The notes beneath the pieces were generated by a model. The model made no database searches, had not been told where the DNA came from, and worked only from the letters and a program-made list of their open reading frames with translations. Positions 34,058-43,209 of a DNA stretch of 64,000 nucleotides are shown here, in pieces. The first letter of the stretch is position 1, and each line of letters begins with the position of its first letter. Made by a program: the position numbers and the translations under genes. The DNA is from Cytobacillus firmus. Its GTDB lineage: Bacteria; Bacillota; Bacilli; Bacillales; Cytobacillaceae. Where the stretch lies: NCBI RefSeq assembly GCF_023657595.1, contig NZ_CP098323.1:4178001-4242000 (forward strand), read 5' to 3'.

Positions 34058-35080
34058 ATGGAACAAAATACAGCTTCCAAAAAACTGTTTGGATTCGTTA
34101 AAACTCTTTTACAGCCTGATCCGGAGATCAATTTAACTCCAAGGACTGCAGTATGGAAAAGAAATAAGGCAACTCTCTGGCACTATGCCCCTTCCAGCAA
34201 AAAATACAGTATCCCCATTTTCCTTGTCTATTCACTTGTCAATCAGCCCTTTATCTTAGACCTGGGACCACAGAACAGTTTAATCGAAGCTTTGGTTAAC
34301 AGCGGGTATGATGTCTATTTGCTGGATTTCGGGATTCCGGGCTATGAGGATAAAGACATTACGATGGAAGATTATATTACTGAATACATCCAGAAGGGGG
34401 TAAAAAGAGCTTTATATCACTCGGGAGCAGACGAAATAACTGTGATGGGCTTTTGCCTGGGAGGCACCTTTGCAGCCATTTATGCGGCCATTGCGGATGA
34501 ACCGGTCAAAAACTTAGTATTGTCTGTTGCACCAGTTGATTTCAGCATTGTCCCGGTCTTTGATAAATGGGCAGATGAACTGCGAAATGGAGAAGGCAGC
34601 CTGGAAACCACTTTTGATGCATGGGGACTTATCCCCGCCTTTGCCATTAAATCAGGTATGCGGCTATTTACTTCCCCCCTCTATTACTCTCCATATTTAT
34701 CGCTTCTGGCCAGGGCCGACGATGAAGCATATGCGTCCCGCTGGAAGCGATTTAACCATTGGACCAATGGCCATATTCCATTTGCAGGGGCTGCACTGAA
34801 GCAAATCCATCAAGATCTTTTAAAAGACAATAAGCTTGTGAACGGTACATTAACGATCGGAGAAAAGAAAGCCGCACTCAGTAATATTAAAGCTAATTTG
34901 CTCGCTGTCGCGTCAGATAATGACCGACTTGTTCCAAAAGAGCAGATTCTTCCGGTCATGGACCTGGTGTCCAGTGCTGATAAAACTTTTCATCTCCTTC
35001 AGGGCGGGCATGCCAACCTTACTTCAGAAGGAAAAGTTCCTGACTATATGGACAAATGGCTGTCAGCAAGATCAGGATAA
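34058..35080 (+). CDS. phaC: Class III/IV-type polyhydroxyalkanoate synthase PhaC
   Basis: This 340-residue alpha/beta-hydrolase has the PHA synthase lipase-like box GFCLGG with catalytic Cys133, a catalytic Asp in ASDNDRLVP (Asp287 or Asp289) and His318 in GGHANLTSEGK. The NHWTNGHIPFAG segment resembles the PhaC W-motif region. It would polymerise 3-hydroxyacyl-CoA into storage polyester at granules. Its length is slightly below the usual 355-362. It lies third in the SDR-PhaR-like-PhaC operon. Its TAA stop codon sits in the ATAAA border of a family A repeat, which may have trimmed the C-terminus. Confidence 0.82.
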   Translation: MEQNTASKKLFGFVKTLLQPDPEINLTPRTAVWKRNKATLWHYAPSSKKYSIPIFLVYSLVNQPFILDLGPQNSLIEALVNSGYDVYLLDFGIPGYEDKDITMEDYITEYIQKGVKRALYHSGADEITVMGFCLGGTFAAIYAAIADEPVKNLVLSVAPVDFSIVPVFDKWADELRNGEGSLETTFDAWGLIPAFAIKSGMRLFTSPLYYSPYLSLLARADDEAYASRWKRFNHWTNGHIPFAGAALKQIHQDLLKDNKLVNGTLTIGEKKAALSNIKANLLAVASDNDRLVPKEQILPVMDLVSSADKTFHLLQGGHANLTSEGKVPDYMDKWLSARSG

Positions 35081-35081
35081 A

Positions 35082-35151
35082 GTGAAACTTCAACTCCTCC
35101 ATTGATTCCTCCGAGTCTTAAAGTGGGGGTCTTACTGCCCGTTACACTGCG
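35082..35151 (+). repeat. Family A repeat, short copy A4
   Basis: This 70-bp deletion derivative joins GTGAAACTTCAA directly to CTCCTCCATTGATTCC and TGCCCGTTACACTGCG. It begins immediately after the phaC stop codon and lacks all central modules. Its right border is mutated to GAAAAA. Confidence 0.8.
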
Positions 35152-35215
35152 AAAAATATAATATTTATCATTCCCCTGCCTCGCAGGGGATTCAATATTT
35201 AAAGGAGGTAACTTG

Positions 35216-35317
35216 ATGACTTTATGGAATTATCCAAATTATTTTATATACGACTACACTGTCAGTGCTTATATGGGTTTTGCTTCATTTGTGTTTAGAG
35301 ACTTATTTTCTGCTTAG
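35216..35317 (+). CDS. 33-residue aromatic small protein, unknown
   Basis: The reading frame encodes a peptide beginning MTLWNYPNYFIYDYTVSAY and ending SFVFRDLFSA. The ribosome site AAAGGAGGTAA is near perfect at seven bases from the ATG. A terminator follows the stop codon by four bases, and a small hairpin (35170-35191) precedes it. It is rich in Phe, Tyr and Trp and could insert in the membrane. It has its own apparent transcription unit between phaC and the PAP2 gene. The family is not recognised. Confidence 0.6.
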   Translation: MTLWNYPNYFIYDYTVSAYMGFASFVFRDLFSA

Positions 35318-35320
35318 TTT

Positions 35321-35358
35321 TAAGACCATGCCATTGATGCATGGTCTTTATTTTTTTA
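35321..35358 (+). terminator. Terminator of 33-residue gene
   Basis: AAGACCATGC/GCATGGTCTT forms a ten-base stem followed by TATTTTTTT. Confidence 0.88.
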
Positions 35359-35478
35359 TGTTAGCCCAAATGGTGTTTTTCATGCTTAGCTGCAAATAAT
35401 AAGCAAATGAACAATAGGAAATCACAGGAGAGCCTTAAGCAGGCATCTGACAATGACAAGAGCAGAAGGAGACTAATA

Positions 35479-35982
35479 ATGGACTTGAAGATTTTCAAGG
35501 CAATCAACCGTTTATCCGGTCGTATAGCATTTATTGATTATTTAATGATTCTTTTATCAAATAGGGCAAGGTATTTATTTTTATTTGTCCTGGCATGCAT
35601 GTGGCTGGCCAAAGGACCTTCCAGAACAGCCGCAAAAAAAGCTGCTGCTGCTTCTCTGATTGCAATCTTTGTAAATAAGGTTCTAAAAATTTGTTATTTC
35701 AGGCCCCGTCCCTTCATAAAAAATAAGGTTGGCCTATTAATTCCAGCCAAAAGAGACTCAAGTTTTCCAAGCAAGCATACAGTAGTTTCGTTTGCTGCTT
35801 CTATCGTCATTTTTTACGGAAACCAATTTATAGGCCGTATTTTGCTGTGGGTTTCAGCATGTACAGGCTTCGCCCGCATCTGGGCAGGCCACCACTACCC
35901 TTCCGATGTTATTGGCGGTGCTCTTATTGGCGGAACAATAGGCTGGTTCACAGAAAAACTTTCAAAACCAGAAATAAAGTGA
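35479..35982 (+). CDS. PAP2-family phosphatase (undecaprenyl-pyrophosphatase type)
   Basis: This 167-residue membrane protein has the three PAP2 motifs: KVLKICYFRPRPF, FPSKHTVVSF (Ser and His) and ARIWAGHHYPSDVIGG with the nucleophile-region His and Asp. BcrC-like members dephosphorylate undecaprenyl pyrophosphate during wall synthesis. The ATG at 35479 is chosen because AGAAGGAG lies upstream; a longer in-frame start at 35407 lacks a site. The TGA stop codon lies inside the first bases of a family A repeat (ATAAAGTGA), so the C-terminal residues may have been set by the insertion. Confidence 0.85.
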   Translation: MDLKIFKAINRLSGRIAFIDYLMILLSNRARYLFLFVLACMWLAKGPSRTAAKKAAAASLIAIFVNKVLKICYFRPRPFIKNKVGLLIPAKRDSSFPSKHTVVSFAASIVIFYGNQFIGRILLWVSACTGFARIWAGHHYPSDVIGGALIGGTIGWFTEKLSKPEIK

Positions 35983-36234
35983 AACTTCAATCAGTGGGGG
36001 TTTTCCTTATCCCCCACTTATTGTTAGTCGCGTTCTAGTGTCGCTAAGATCTCCGCTAGCGCTTCGATCAATCGACACTACGAACCCGATTGGTTCAACT
36101 AAGCCTCTGCCTGCGCGTCGGCAAGTTTCACTGTATCTCACCAATCGGGCCTTTACGGGCAGTTTGCCCCCCGCTTATCCTCCTTTGATTCCTCTGAGTC
36201 TTGAAGCGGGGGTCTTACTGCCCGTTAGACTGCG
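35979..36234 (+). repeat. Family A repeat, variant copy A5
   Basis: This 256-bp copy has the usual ends (GTGAAACTTCAATCAGTGGG and CCCGTTAGACTGCG with ATAAA borders). The centre is different, with CGCGTTCTAGTGTCGCTAAG and GATCAATCGACACTACGAAC, apparently another inserted module. Its first bases supply the TGA of the PAP2 gene. It occupies most of the 367-bp gap before racA. Confidence 0.83.
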
Positions 36235-36349
36235 ATAAAAAAAATGTAAAATCCGCACTTTCTTTAGCGAAAGAAAACTTGTTTTGTCAGCCGGGAAGGA
36301 CTTCACGTTAAACGGGTAGAATTCCTTGTGAAAACGGGAGGGGATCAGT

Positions 36350-36874
36350 ATGAATACAAGTGCTGCTGCTAAATTATTAGGGGTTTCACCAAGCACTATT
36401 CAGCGATGGGTTAAACAACTGGAACTCCGCACGGAACGAAATGAATTGGGTCATTACTTATTTACGGAAGACGACATTAGCCTGCTAAAACAGGTGCAGG
36501 ATCAGCTTAATCAGGGGATAATATTGCAGGACGTTACTGTAAAGGGAAAAAAGACGAGAAAGGGTACGGTTCATGTAGAAGCAGCTGCCGCTCCGGCAAT
36601 AGAGAAAATATATTTAAAAATCAGCGAGCTTGAGAAGCGGCTGAATGGAAAAGCAGATGATGTGGTGTCTTATCAGCTGCTTCAGCACCGCAGCGAAATA
36701 GAGGAACTGCAGAAAGAAAATGCACGCCTGCTTAAACGAATTGAGGCTCTTGAAGCCAGGACAGCTGTTAAAAATCGGGACATCCCTTCTGATACCCTTC
36801 TGGTTTTTGATCAGGAGAAGCCCAGGAAGAAATTAAAAAAGAGAAATATTTTCACAATGCTGTTCGGATTTTAA
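36350..36874 (+). CDS. racA: Chromosome-anchoring protein RacA
   Basis: This 174-residue protein has an N-terminal MerR-like HTH (about 1-45: AAAKLLGVSPSTIQRWVKQLEL), a central coiled coil (about 85-135: ISELEKRLNGKADDV, SEIEELQKENARLLKRIEAL) and a basic amphipathic C-terminus (KPRKKLKKRNIFTMLFGF). RacA binds the oriC-proximal chromosome and tethers it to the cell pole through DivIVA during sporulation. GGAGGGG precedes the ATG. A terminator follows closely. Its presence supports a spore-forming host. Confidence 0.92.
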   Translation: MNTSAAAKLLGVSPSTIQRWVKQLELRTERNELGHYLFTEDDISLLKQVQDQLNQGIILQDVTVKGKKTRKGTVHVEAAAAPAIEKIYLKISELEKRLNGKADDVVSYQLLQHRSEIEELQKENARLLKRIEALEARTAVKNRDIPSDTLLVFDQEKPRKKLKKRNIFTMLFGF

Positions 36875-36913
36875 TAAGAATAAAAGCGTATGCAACGCTT
36901 TTATTCTTATTAA
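36874..36913. terminator. Bidirectional terminator between racA and yuiH
   Basis: AAGAATAAAAGCG pairs with CGCTTTTATTCTT between the convergent genes. Both sides end in A/T-rich tails. Confidence 0.8.
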
Positions 36914-37506
36914 TCATCCCAGCTAAACCGCTGTTCACGAAAGGGGTCTCCATAGTTGTGATAGCCGTTCTTCTCCCAAAAACCAGGCTTGTCGGTTTTA
37001 GAGAACTCGACGCCTCTAATCCACTTTGCACTTTTCCAGAAATACAGATGCGGAATCACGGCCCGCAGCGGAAATCCGTGCTCGGGAGTAAGGGGCTCAC
37101 CGTTATGGGTATGTGCCAGCAGACTGGTGCTTTTTAGATAATCCTTAATGGGAAGGTTCGTGGTCCAGCCCTCTTCCGCATGAAGAATCACAAATTGTGC
37201 TGTTTCTTTTACGCCTGCCAGCCTGGCAATTTCTGCGGCGGAGACTCCCTCCCAGACATTATCAAGCTTTGACCAGCCCGTGACACAGTGGATATCATTT
37301 TTGTACAGAGTCTGAGGAAGGTTCATTATCTCCTCATGCGAAAAGGATAATTCCTTATCCACTTCTCCAAATATTTGCAGGTTCCATTCCCTCATATCCT
37401 TATAGTACGGAACATTTCCGTAATGCAATACAGGAAAGGCAGTCGTCACATTTTGATTGGGCGGTACCCGGTCTGAGGTCTGTTTTCTGATTTTCCCAAA
37501 ATACAC
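36910..37506 (-). CDS. yuiH: Molybdopterin-dependent sulfite-oxidase-like protein YuiH
   Basis: This 198-residue protein has the sulfite oxidase fold pattern: FPVLHYGNVP, LPQTLYKNDIHCVTGWSKLDN (Mo-ligand Cys in HCVTGW) and HGFPLRAVIPHLYFWKSAKWIRGVEF (split as FPLRAVIPHLYFWKSAKWI). It lacks a signal peptide, so it acts in the cytosol. The GTG at 37506 has GGAGGTGG six bases upstream and gives the usual YuiH length; the longer reading to 37563 lacks support. A family B repeat lies just upstream of its leader. Confidence 0.9.
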   Translation of the reverse strand: MYFGKIRKQTSDRVPPNQNVTTAFPVLHYGNVPYYKDMREWNLQIFGEVDKELSFSHEEIMNLPQTLYKNDIHCVTGWSKLDNVWEGVSAAEIARLAGVKETAQFVILHAEEGWTTNLPIKDYLKSTSLLAHTHNGEPLTPEHGFPLRAVIPHLYFWKSAKWIRGVEFSKTDKPGFWEKNGYHNYGDPFREQRFSWDD

Positions 37507-37566
37507 TGAAGCCACCTCCGTTCCATTTCTTTTATCGTACCCTACTTTAAGGGCTGATAACAAAAC

Positions 37567-37929
37567 AAAAGCGGAAGCGCCTTGCCCACGATAGAACGCA
37601 GACTAAAAGCGCCACGTCCTGTGGCAACGTCTGCATGACCCCCATCCTCCCAAAAGCTGTCGCTTTCGGTCGTGCGATGTTTTTGCTGTCGAAGCCTTCC
37701 TTGTCCTGGGGGCCTCAAGCACAAGACGAGCCTTCCGGAAAGGCGTTCTTTGCCTTTTTGGGAGGATTGCCCGAAATGTGGAGGCGACTGCCCAGGGACG
37801 ACAGGCATAAGACGGTTCCTGTAAGAAGGCGTTTTTCCTTCTGAAAGGAAACGGCTTATGACCCCGAGTCCCTAGGAGCCGAAACAAGACAGGCTTGTGA
37901 CCTCGAGGGGGTAGGCGCTGAAGCTAGAC
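37567..37929. repeat. Family B repeat, composite copy B6
   Basis: The copy starts AAAAGCGGAAGCGCCTTG and ends GTAGGCGCTGAAGCTAGAC. It contains the family A-like module (CCTCCCAAAAGCTGTCGCT, GGTCGTGCGATG), then two hairpin modules (CACAAGACGAGCC and CATAAGACGG with GGCTTATGACC). It fills most of the 519-bp gap between yuiH and yuiF. Short reading frames here are not genes. Confidence 0.83.
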
Positions 37930-37982
37930 GTAGATAAATTCTTCCACAGAGTTATATACAAATCGCGATTTTATAATTTCCT

Positions 37983-38021
37983 AAAAAAATGAGAAAGCAG
38001 CCCCCTTCCGGGAAGCTGCTT
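37983..38021 (-). terminator. Terminator of yuiF
   Basis: AGCAGCTTCC pairs with GGGGGCTGCT and is followed by TTCTCATTTTTTT on the minus strand, just after the yuiF stop codon. Confidence 0.82.
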
Positions 38022-38025
38022 ACGA

Positions 38026-39336
38026 TTATAAGACCATTGCCGCCAGCCATCCAAACAGGATGAGCGGAATATTGTAGTGCAGGAATGTTGGCACACATGT
38101 ATCCCAGATGTGATTGTGCTGTCCATCTGCATTCAAGCCTGCTGTTGGCCCCAATGTACTGTCTGACGCAGGAGAACCGGCATCTCCAAGAGCTGCGGCT
38201 GTTCCCACTAGAGCAATCGTTGCCATCGGACTGAAGCCAACCTCCAGTGCAAGCGGAACAAATATAGTTGCAATAATCGGAATGGTGGAAAATGAAGATC
38301 CAATCCCCATTGTAACAAGTAAGCCGACAAGAAGCATCAGCAAGGCTGCAAGTGATTTATTATTGCCAATTACCTCAGCCGCCTGTGCAACAAGGCTATC
38401 GACATCACCTGTTTCTTTTAATACATCAGCAAAGCCGAATGCAGCCAGCATAACAAATCCAATGAATGCCATCATCTTCATACCTTCAGTTAAAAGCTGA
38501 TCTGCCTCGTTCCATTTAATTGCACCGCTGATGTAAATAACTATAATACCTGTCAGCGCCCCAAAGATCATCGAATCAAGCTGAAGCTGAACGATGAGAG
38601 CTGCCGCAATTGCAATGAGTGAAAAAATAATGCCCTTTTTAGAGTAATTGCCTTTTTCCCTCTCAATTAATTCTGATGGACGATAATCTCTCTTTTTACG
38701 ATAAACAAATAATGCAGCCAAAAGACCGGCAGCCATACCAACTACTGGAATAAGCATAGCCTTCGGGATGTCAGCCATTTCCACTGGCAGCCCGCTGTTC
38801 TCCATATTTTCTGCAAGTATTCCTTGGAATATCTGGCCAAAGCCTGCAGGAAGCAAAATATACGGAGCCGTTAAACCAAATGTCAGTACAGACGCGATCA
38901 GGCGCCGATCTATTTGCAGCTCATTCATAACCTTTAATAATGGCGGAATTAAAATGGGAATAAACGCGATATGAATGGGAATTAAGTTTTGGGAAAAAAT
39001 AGACATTAATAATATAGAAAATACGATGAGTGCCTTTGATAATGTTTTCCCTTTGGACTCCCCGTCTTTCCCAACCTTGTCAAGGACCCATTCCACTAAT
39101 AGATTCGGAAGCCCCGTTGCGGAAATGGCCAAGGCAAATCCGCCCAATAACGCATAACTCAATGCAACCTCTGCACTGCCTCCAAGTCCATTTGAAAAAA
39201 CTTCAATTGTTTTATCTATACTTAATCCGCCTGCGAGCCCGCCTGCCAATGCACCTGCCACAAGAGCAAGAACCACATTGACGCGCAGAAGACTGAGAAC
39301 AAGCATGATCAAAACTGCAAGTATAACTGCATTCAT
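38026..39336 (-). CDS. yuiF: Na+/H+ antiporter-family membrane protein YuiF
   Basis: This 436-residue protein has about twelve hydrophobic helices and belongs to the NhaC-like Na+/H+ antiporter family of YuiF. Segments include [65 protein letters not shown] and [20 protein letters not shown]. The transported ion is uncertain; amino acid transport has also been proposed for relatives. GAGGG precedes the ATG. It lies between yuiH and pepA, as in B. subtilis. Confidence 0.88.
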   Translation of the reverse strand: MNAVILAVLIMLVLSLLRVNVVLALVAGALAGGLAGGLSIDKTIEVFSNGLGGSAEVALSYALLGGFALAISATGLPNLLVEWVLDKVGKDGESKGKTLSKALIVFSILLMSIFSQNLIPIHIAFIPILIPPLLKVMNELQIDRRLIASVLTFGLTAPYILLPAGFGQIFQGILAENMENSGLPVEMADIPKAMLIPVVGMAAGLLAALFVYRKKRDYRPSELIEREKGNYSKKGIIFSLIAIAAALIVQLQLDSMIFGALTGIIVIYISGAIKWNEADQLLTEGMKMMAFIGFVMLAAFGFADVLKETGDVDSLVAQAAEVIGNNKSLAALLMLLVGLLVTMGIGSSFSTIPIIATIFVPLALEVGFSPMATIALVGTAAALGDAGSPASDSTLGPTAGLNADGQHNHIWDTCVPTFLHYNIPLILFGWLAAMVL

Positions 39337-39528
39337 GATGCAACCCTCTTTCTATTCATTGTTTCACTTTTACTTTAGTCTGCTAAATCGGTAGAGAACT
39401 AAAACACATGTATTAAATTATCATACTAGTGCTTTTTATGTCAATAATTTTAAGCCGATTCGAGATGGGAGTTTCCGCCAGACGGATGTTATTTTGGATA
39501 AGCCGGCCGCTAAGGATTTTTACTAGAA

Positions 39529-39557
39529 TAAAAAAACTCCGGATTGCTCCGGAGTTC
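39529..39557 (-). terminator. Terminator of pepA
   Basis: AACTCCGGAG/CTCCGGAGTT forms a strong stem followed by TTTTTTTAT on the minus strand. Confidence 0.88.
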
Positions 39558-39568
39558 TGATTTCACTT

Positions 39569-41071
39569 TTATTTTGTTTCAAATCTTTCAACCAGCAATG
39601 CCAATGTACGCACCATTACGCCTGTCGCGCCGTCTGGTCCAAGATCATGGCTTTTTCCTGTAGTGGCTGTACCTGCAATATCGAGGTGCACCCATGGTGT
39701 GTCTTCGGCAAATTCACCAACAAAACCTCCGCCCATGATCGCATGGCCGGCACGTCCGGGTGAATTGTTCAGATCTGCAATTTTGCTGCTTCTGATTCTT
39801 TCTTTATCTTTTTCAAAAAGAGGCAGCCGCCAGATTGGTTCGCCAGCTTCATAGGAGGCTTCCAGCACCTGCTCAAACCACTCTTCATTATTGGTTAATG
39901 CACCTGTTGTTTCTTCCCCCAGTGCAACAATGACACCGCCAGTCAGGGTTGCGACATCCACCAGGCAGTCTGCTCCATGGTGCTTCGCATATGTTACTGC
40001 ATCAGCAAGTGCCAGACGTCCTTCTGCATCCGTATTGAGGACTTCAATGGTTTTTCCGCTCATGGAGGTGAGGACATCATCCGGCTTAAACGCGGTTCCG
40101 CTCACCATATTATCTGTAGAAGGAATGACTGCGACAACATTTTTTTCAGGCTTCAGTTCGCCGATGACTTCCATTGCGCCAAGTACTGCCGCTGCACCGC
40201 CCATATCGGATTTCATGCCGACTATGCCGTCCTTCGGCTTAATGGAATAGCCTCCTGTATCGAAGGTGATTCCTTTGCCGACGAGACCGATAACATCCTT
40301 CCATTCTTCCTTGCCCTGATATTTTAAGACAATCATCTTAGGAGGCTCTGCCGAACCCTGGTTAACCGCCAAAAGAGCACCCATGCCAAGCTTAAGCATG
40401 TCCTCTTTTTCTAGGATCTCCACTTCAAATCCGTATCTCCACGCTAGTTCAGATGAGTAATTTGCCAAGTCAGTGGCAGTCAGCATATTGCCTGGCAGAT
40501 TGACTAATGTGCGGGCTGAATTCGTTCCTTTCCCGTGGGCATATCCAACTGTAAGGGAAGCCTTTACATCTTCTTCATCTGCAGCTTCACAATAAACAGC
40601 AATACTCTCAATTTCCTTTTCCGGTTCATTTGATTTCTGTTTGTAATCTTCAAACTTATAGGTGGAAAGGGCAAACGCCTCGCTTAGTGCATGTGCTGCA
40701 TCCAGCGCATCTACATTACCGCCAATAAAAGTATCAAGACAAACACCGGCATTTTGAAGCTTGGACGATTTCACTTCCTTGAATGCCTTTCCTAAAGCTT
40801 CACGCAAACCTTCAAAGCTGAATTCTTTTTCTTTTCCAAGACCCACTGTAATAAATCGTTTGGCCCCAATTTTTCCAAAAGTATGTATTTTTGCAATCGC
40901 TTTCTTCTTAGCAGAAATATCGCCGCTCTTCACAAGTTCTGTCAAATGGCCCTCAAAATGTTCATCTGCACGGGCAAGTATTCCCTCAAACCTGGCTGGT
41001 TTATCAAAAACACCAACAATCAGGCATTCCTGTTCGGCTGAAACGTCAAATTCTTTCTTAACAGAAAACAT
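39569..41071 (-). CDS. pepA: Leucyl aminopeptidase PepA (YuiE)
   Basis: This 500-residue M17 metallopeptidase has an N-terminal regulatory domain (about 1-165) and the catalytic domain. Signature [12 protein letters not shown] and metal-binding [28 protein letters not shown] and [10 protein letters not shown] are visible. It removes N-terminal residues with two divalent metal ions, usually as a hexamer. GGGGGTG lies before the ATG. It corresponds to B. subtilis yuiE, with yuiF downstream and the yuiD region upstream. Confidence 0.95.
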   Translation of the reverse strand: MFSVKKEFDVSAEQECLIVGVFDKPARFEGILARADEHFEGHLTELVKSGDISAKKKAIAKIHTFGKIGAKRFITVGLGKEKEFSFEGLREALGKAFKEVKSSKLQNAGVCLDTFIGGNVDALDAAHALSEAFALSTYKFEDYKQKSNEPEKEIESIAVYCEAADEEDVKASLTVGYAHGKGTNSARTLVNLPGNMLTATDLANYSSELAWRYGFEVEILEKEDMLKLGMGALLAVNQGSAEPPKMIVLKYQGKEEWKDVIGLVGKGITFDTGGYSIKPKDGIVGMKSDMGGAAAVLGAMEVIGELKPEKNVVAVIPSTDNMVSGTAFKPDDVLTSMSGKTIEVLNTDAEGRLALADAVTYAKHHGADCLVDVATLTGGVIVALGEETTGALTNNEEWFEQVLEASYEAGEPIWRLPLFEKDKERIRSSKIADLNNSPGRAGHAIMGGGFVGEFAEDTPWVHLDIAGTATTGKSHDLGPDGATGVMVRTLALLVERFETK

Positions 41072-41149
41072 ACTGGCACCCCCATAATCTATTTATCTCT
41101 TATTATATCGAAAATATTGAATTATTTCGACTATCTAATTTCTGCTTTG

Positions 41150-41527
41150 TTAATCCTTCAGATACAGTACCAGCTGAGGTAATTTAGGAAGAATACCGAC
41201 CTTATCAAATGGAAGACGGTCGATATCTTTCGGAAATATAGAGAGGCATTCTTCAATAAAAGCGTACACATGCTCAAGATCCAATCCCCAATGTCCGGGT
41301 CTGTATGCCTGTAAATATTCATGTGCAGCCTCCATCATTAGCCTTGCACCTTTGACATTGCCATATTCATAGTGATAAATGCTGACACTCATTTGAAGCA
41401 GGCCTTTTAAAAACAAATTGCCTTTATCAGTCATCCACATTTCTTCAAGAAGATCATGGCAGGTGTAATAATCACCTTCATTGAAACTGACAAAGAATTC
41501 ATAGTACTCAAGAGGATAATCTTCCAT
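41150..41527 (-). CDS. DUF309-family protein
   Basis: This 125-residue helical protein is of the DUF309 family, marked by NEGDYYTCHDLLEEMWM and GLLQMSVSIYHYEYGNVKGA. Function is unknown; a helical bundle enzyme has been suggested for the fold. The ATG at 41527 has GGAGTGA before it. The reading frame stays open to 41743, but the extension passes through a GC-rich intergenic repeat and is not part of the family. It is divergent from the membrane protein gene at 41870. Confidence 0.85.
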   Translation of the reverse strand: MEDYPLEYYEFFVSFNEGDYYTCHDLLEEMWMTDKGNLFLKGLLQMSVSIYHYEYGNVKGARLMMEAAHEYLQAYRPGHWGLDLEHVYAFIEECLSIFPKDIDRLPFDKVGILPKLPQLVLYLKD

Positions 41528-41619
41528 GAAATCACTCCATTTTCCGGATCTTGTACTAGTCATTTTAACAAAAAACTCTTTTCGTATAAATCGTTGTTTT
41601 TCATCAGCAATGTGGCCCG

Positions 41620-41748
41620 TTGATTTCCGCTCCAGGATGCTCAGCGAACCGCGGGGCGGGCGGTGAGCCTCCTCAACGCTGCGCGTCTGCGGGGTCTCAC
41701 CTGTCCCGCTACTCCCGCCGGAGTCTCGCACCTTCCGCTCCAATCAAC
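41620..41748. repeat. GC-rich Bacillaceae-type intergenic repeat
   Basis: This tract is strongly GC-rich against AT-rich flanks. It runs from GTTGATTTCCGCTCCAGGAT through CGAACCGCGGGGCGGGCGGT and AGGCTCACC-type elements to CTCGCACCTTCCGCTCC and AATCAAC. The outer GTTGATT/AATCAAC is inverted, and TTCCGCTCC occurs near both ends. The same type of repeat is familiar in many Bacillaceae genomes. It creates a false N-terminal extension for the DUF309 gene. Confidence 0.8.
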
Positions 41749-41869
41749 TCAGCAAATAATATATATCAATCAAGCAACAAACTGTGAAAACAGCCTAACA
41801 AAAAGAAAAGAGATTAAATATAATCATTAATTATTGGGTAAAGAAAATAGAGACAGAAAGGAGAATGTA

Positions 41870-42535
41870 ATGGATCCTCTATTATTTGCCGCTTTCACAG
41901 CCGGGTATATCCTGCTATTTATATGGGCCATTCTCATTGTAAAGAACAGCGGCCCTGTTAGTGCTGCCTTCCTGCTGCCTGTAATTCTCGGATTGATTTA
42001 CGATAATGGAATTCTTGCTGCTGGTAGTTTGATCGGGGAAGGCAATACTCTAAAGCTACTGAATTATGCACGATTCTGGATTCATGCCTTTTTTACACCG
42101 CTGCTTGTTCTATATTCCTGGCATACTTTAAAACAAGCTGATATTGATTGGGCAAAAACAGATACACTAAAAGGGGCTGCATACCTGCTCACTGCCGGAT
42201 TGATTCTTCTGGAGATTTTCACCGAGGCTTTCGGCCTTGAACTTGAAGCGAAATGGGAATATGGAGTTCTAAGCTATTCAAACGCAGAGGCAAAGGGCGG
42301 CCCTCCGATAATGGTGCTGATCATTTCCGCCGTATTGCTGGCGGCATCTGTATTTATTTGGCGCAAACAGGGATGGTTCTGGTTTTTTGCGGGTTCCGTC
42401 TTGATGATTATCGGAAGCGCAATCGATATTCCAGTTGAGAGTGCCGCTGCCGTGAATGCTTTTGAATGGATTCTTTTGCTTTCCCTGACAGCAACAGCAT
42501 ATTTTCAAAAAAAGCGCGGTTTAACAAAAACTTAA
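41870..42535 (+). CDS. Polytopic membrane protein, unknown
   Basis: This 221-residue protein has seven hydrophobic segments (for example LLFAAFTAGYILLFIWAIL, AAFLLPVILGLIYDNGI, ILLEIFTEAFG and PPIMVLIISAVLLAASVFIW). A conserved-looking YARFWIHAFFTPLLVLYSW segment carries His and Arg within a helix. AAAGGAG precedes the ATG at 41870. I do not recognise the family. It is upstream of the second 52-bp tandem array and shares its strand with yuiD. Confidence 0.75.
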   Translation: MDPLLFAAFTAGYILLFIWAILIVKNSGPVSAAFLLPVILGLIYDNGILAAGSLIGEGNTLKLLNYARFWIHAFFTPLLVLYSWHTLKQADIDWAKTDTLKGAAYLLTAGLILLEIFTEAFGLELEAKWEYGVLSYSNAEAKGGPPIMVLIISAVLLAASVFIWRKQGWFWFFAGSVLMIIGSAIDIPVESAAAVNAFEWILLLSLTATAYFQKKRGLTKT

Positions 42536-42614
42536 AGCAGACCCTCTTGCAGGAAGGAACAATCTGTTGGAGAATATTAGTTAGTATAACATTACGAAGT
42601 TCCTGAATCTGCAG

Positions 42615-43165
42615 AATCCGAGCCAGGTATAGCTTCGGACACAGGAAGCTGAAATGAGCTGGTCAAGGTCCGAACATGGTTTTACTTCAGACAAAAAATG
42701 CAGAAATAAGCTGGTCACAGTCTGAACATGGCTCAACTTCGGACACAAATTGCTGAATTGAGCTGGTCAGAGTCCGAACATGGCTCAACTTCGGACACAA
42801 AGTGCTGAATTGAGCTGGTCAGAGTCCGAACATGGCTCAACTTCGGACACAAATTGCTGAATTGAGCTGGTCAGAGTCCGAACATGGTTCAACTTCGGAC
42901 ACAAATTGCTGAATTGAGCTGGTCAGAGTCCGAACATGGCTCAACTTCGGACACAAATTGCTGAATTGAGCTGGTCAGAGTCCGAACATGGTTCAACTTC
43001 GGACACAAATTGCTGAATTGAGCTGGTCAGAGTCCGAACCCGGTTCAACTTCAGACACAAAAAGTGCAAAAAACAACTCAGAGTCCGAACATGGCTCAAC
43101 TTGGGACACAAAAAGTGCAAAAAAAACTCAGAGTCCGAACACGATTCAACTTCAGAAAGCAGAAT
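42615..43165. repeat. 52-bp tandem repeat array 2 (about 10 units)
   Basis: About ten head-to-tail units share the core CTGAATTGAGCTGGTCAGAG then TCCGAACATGGCTCAACTTC and GGACACAAATTG, with a 52-bp period. Six central units are almost identical; outer units are degenerate. Each contains GTCCGAA and TTCGGAC as an inverted pair around CATGGCTCAAC, so each could form a hairpin. The array ends about 45 bp before yuiD, in its promoter region. Confidence 0.93.
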
Positions 43166-43209
43166 AGAATTCAAAGATGGAGTATCATACAACCCAAAGG
43201 TGGTCTCAC

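Noticed and set aside
42615-43165. Second tandem array considered as a CRISPR array or coding repeat
   Set aside because: There are no unique spacers, and stop codons and frame changes occur across units; the single open frame on the minus strand is low-complexity and lacks a ribosome site.
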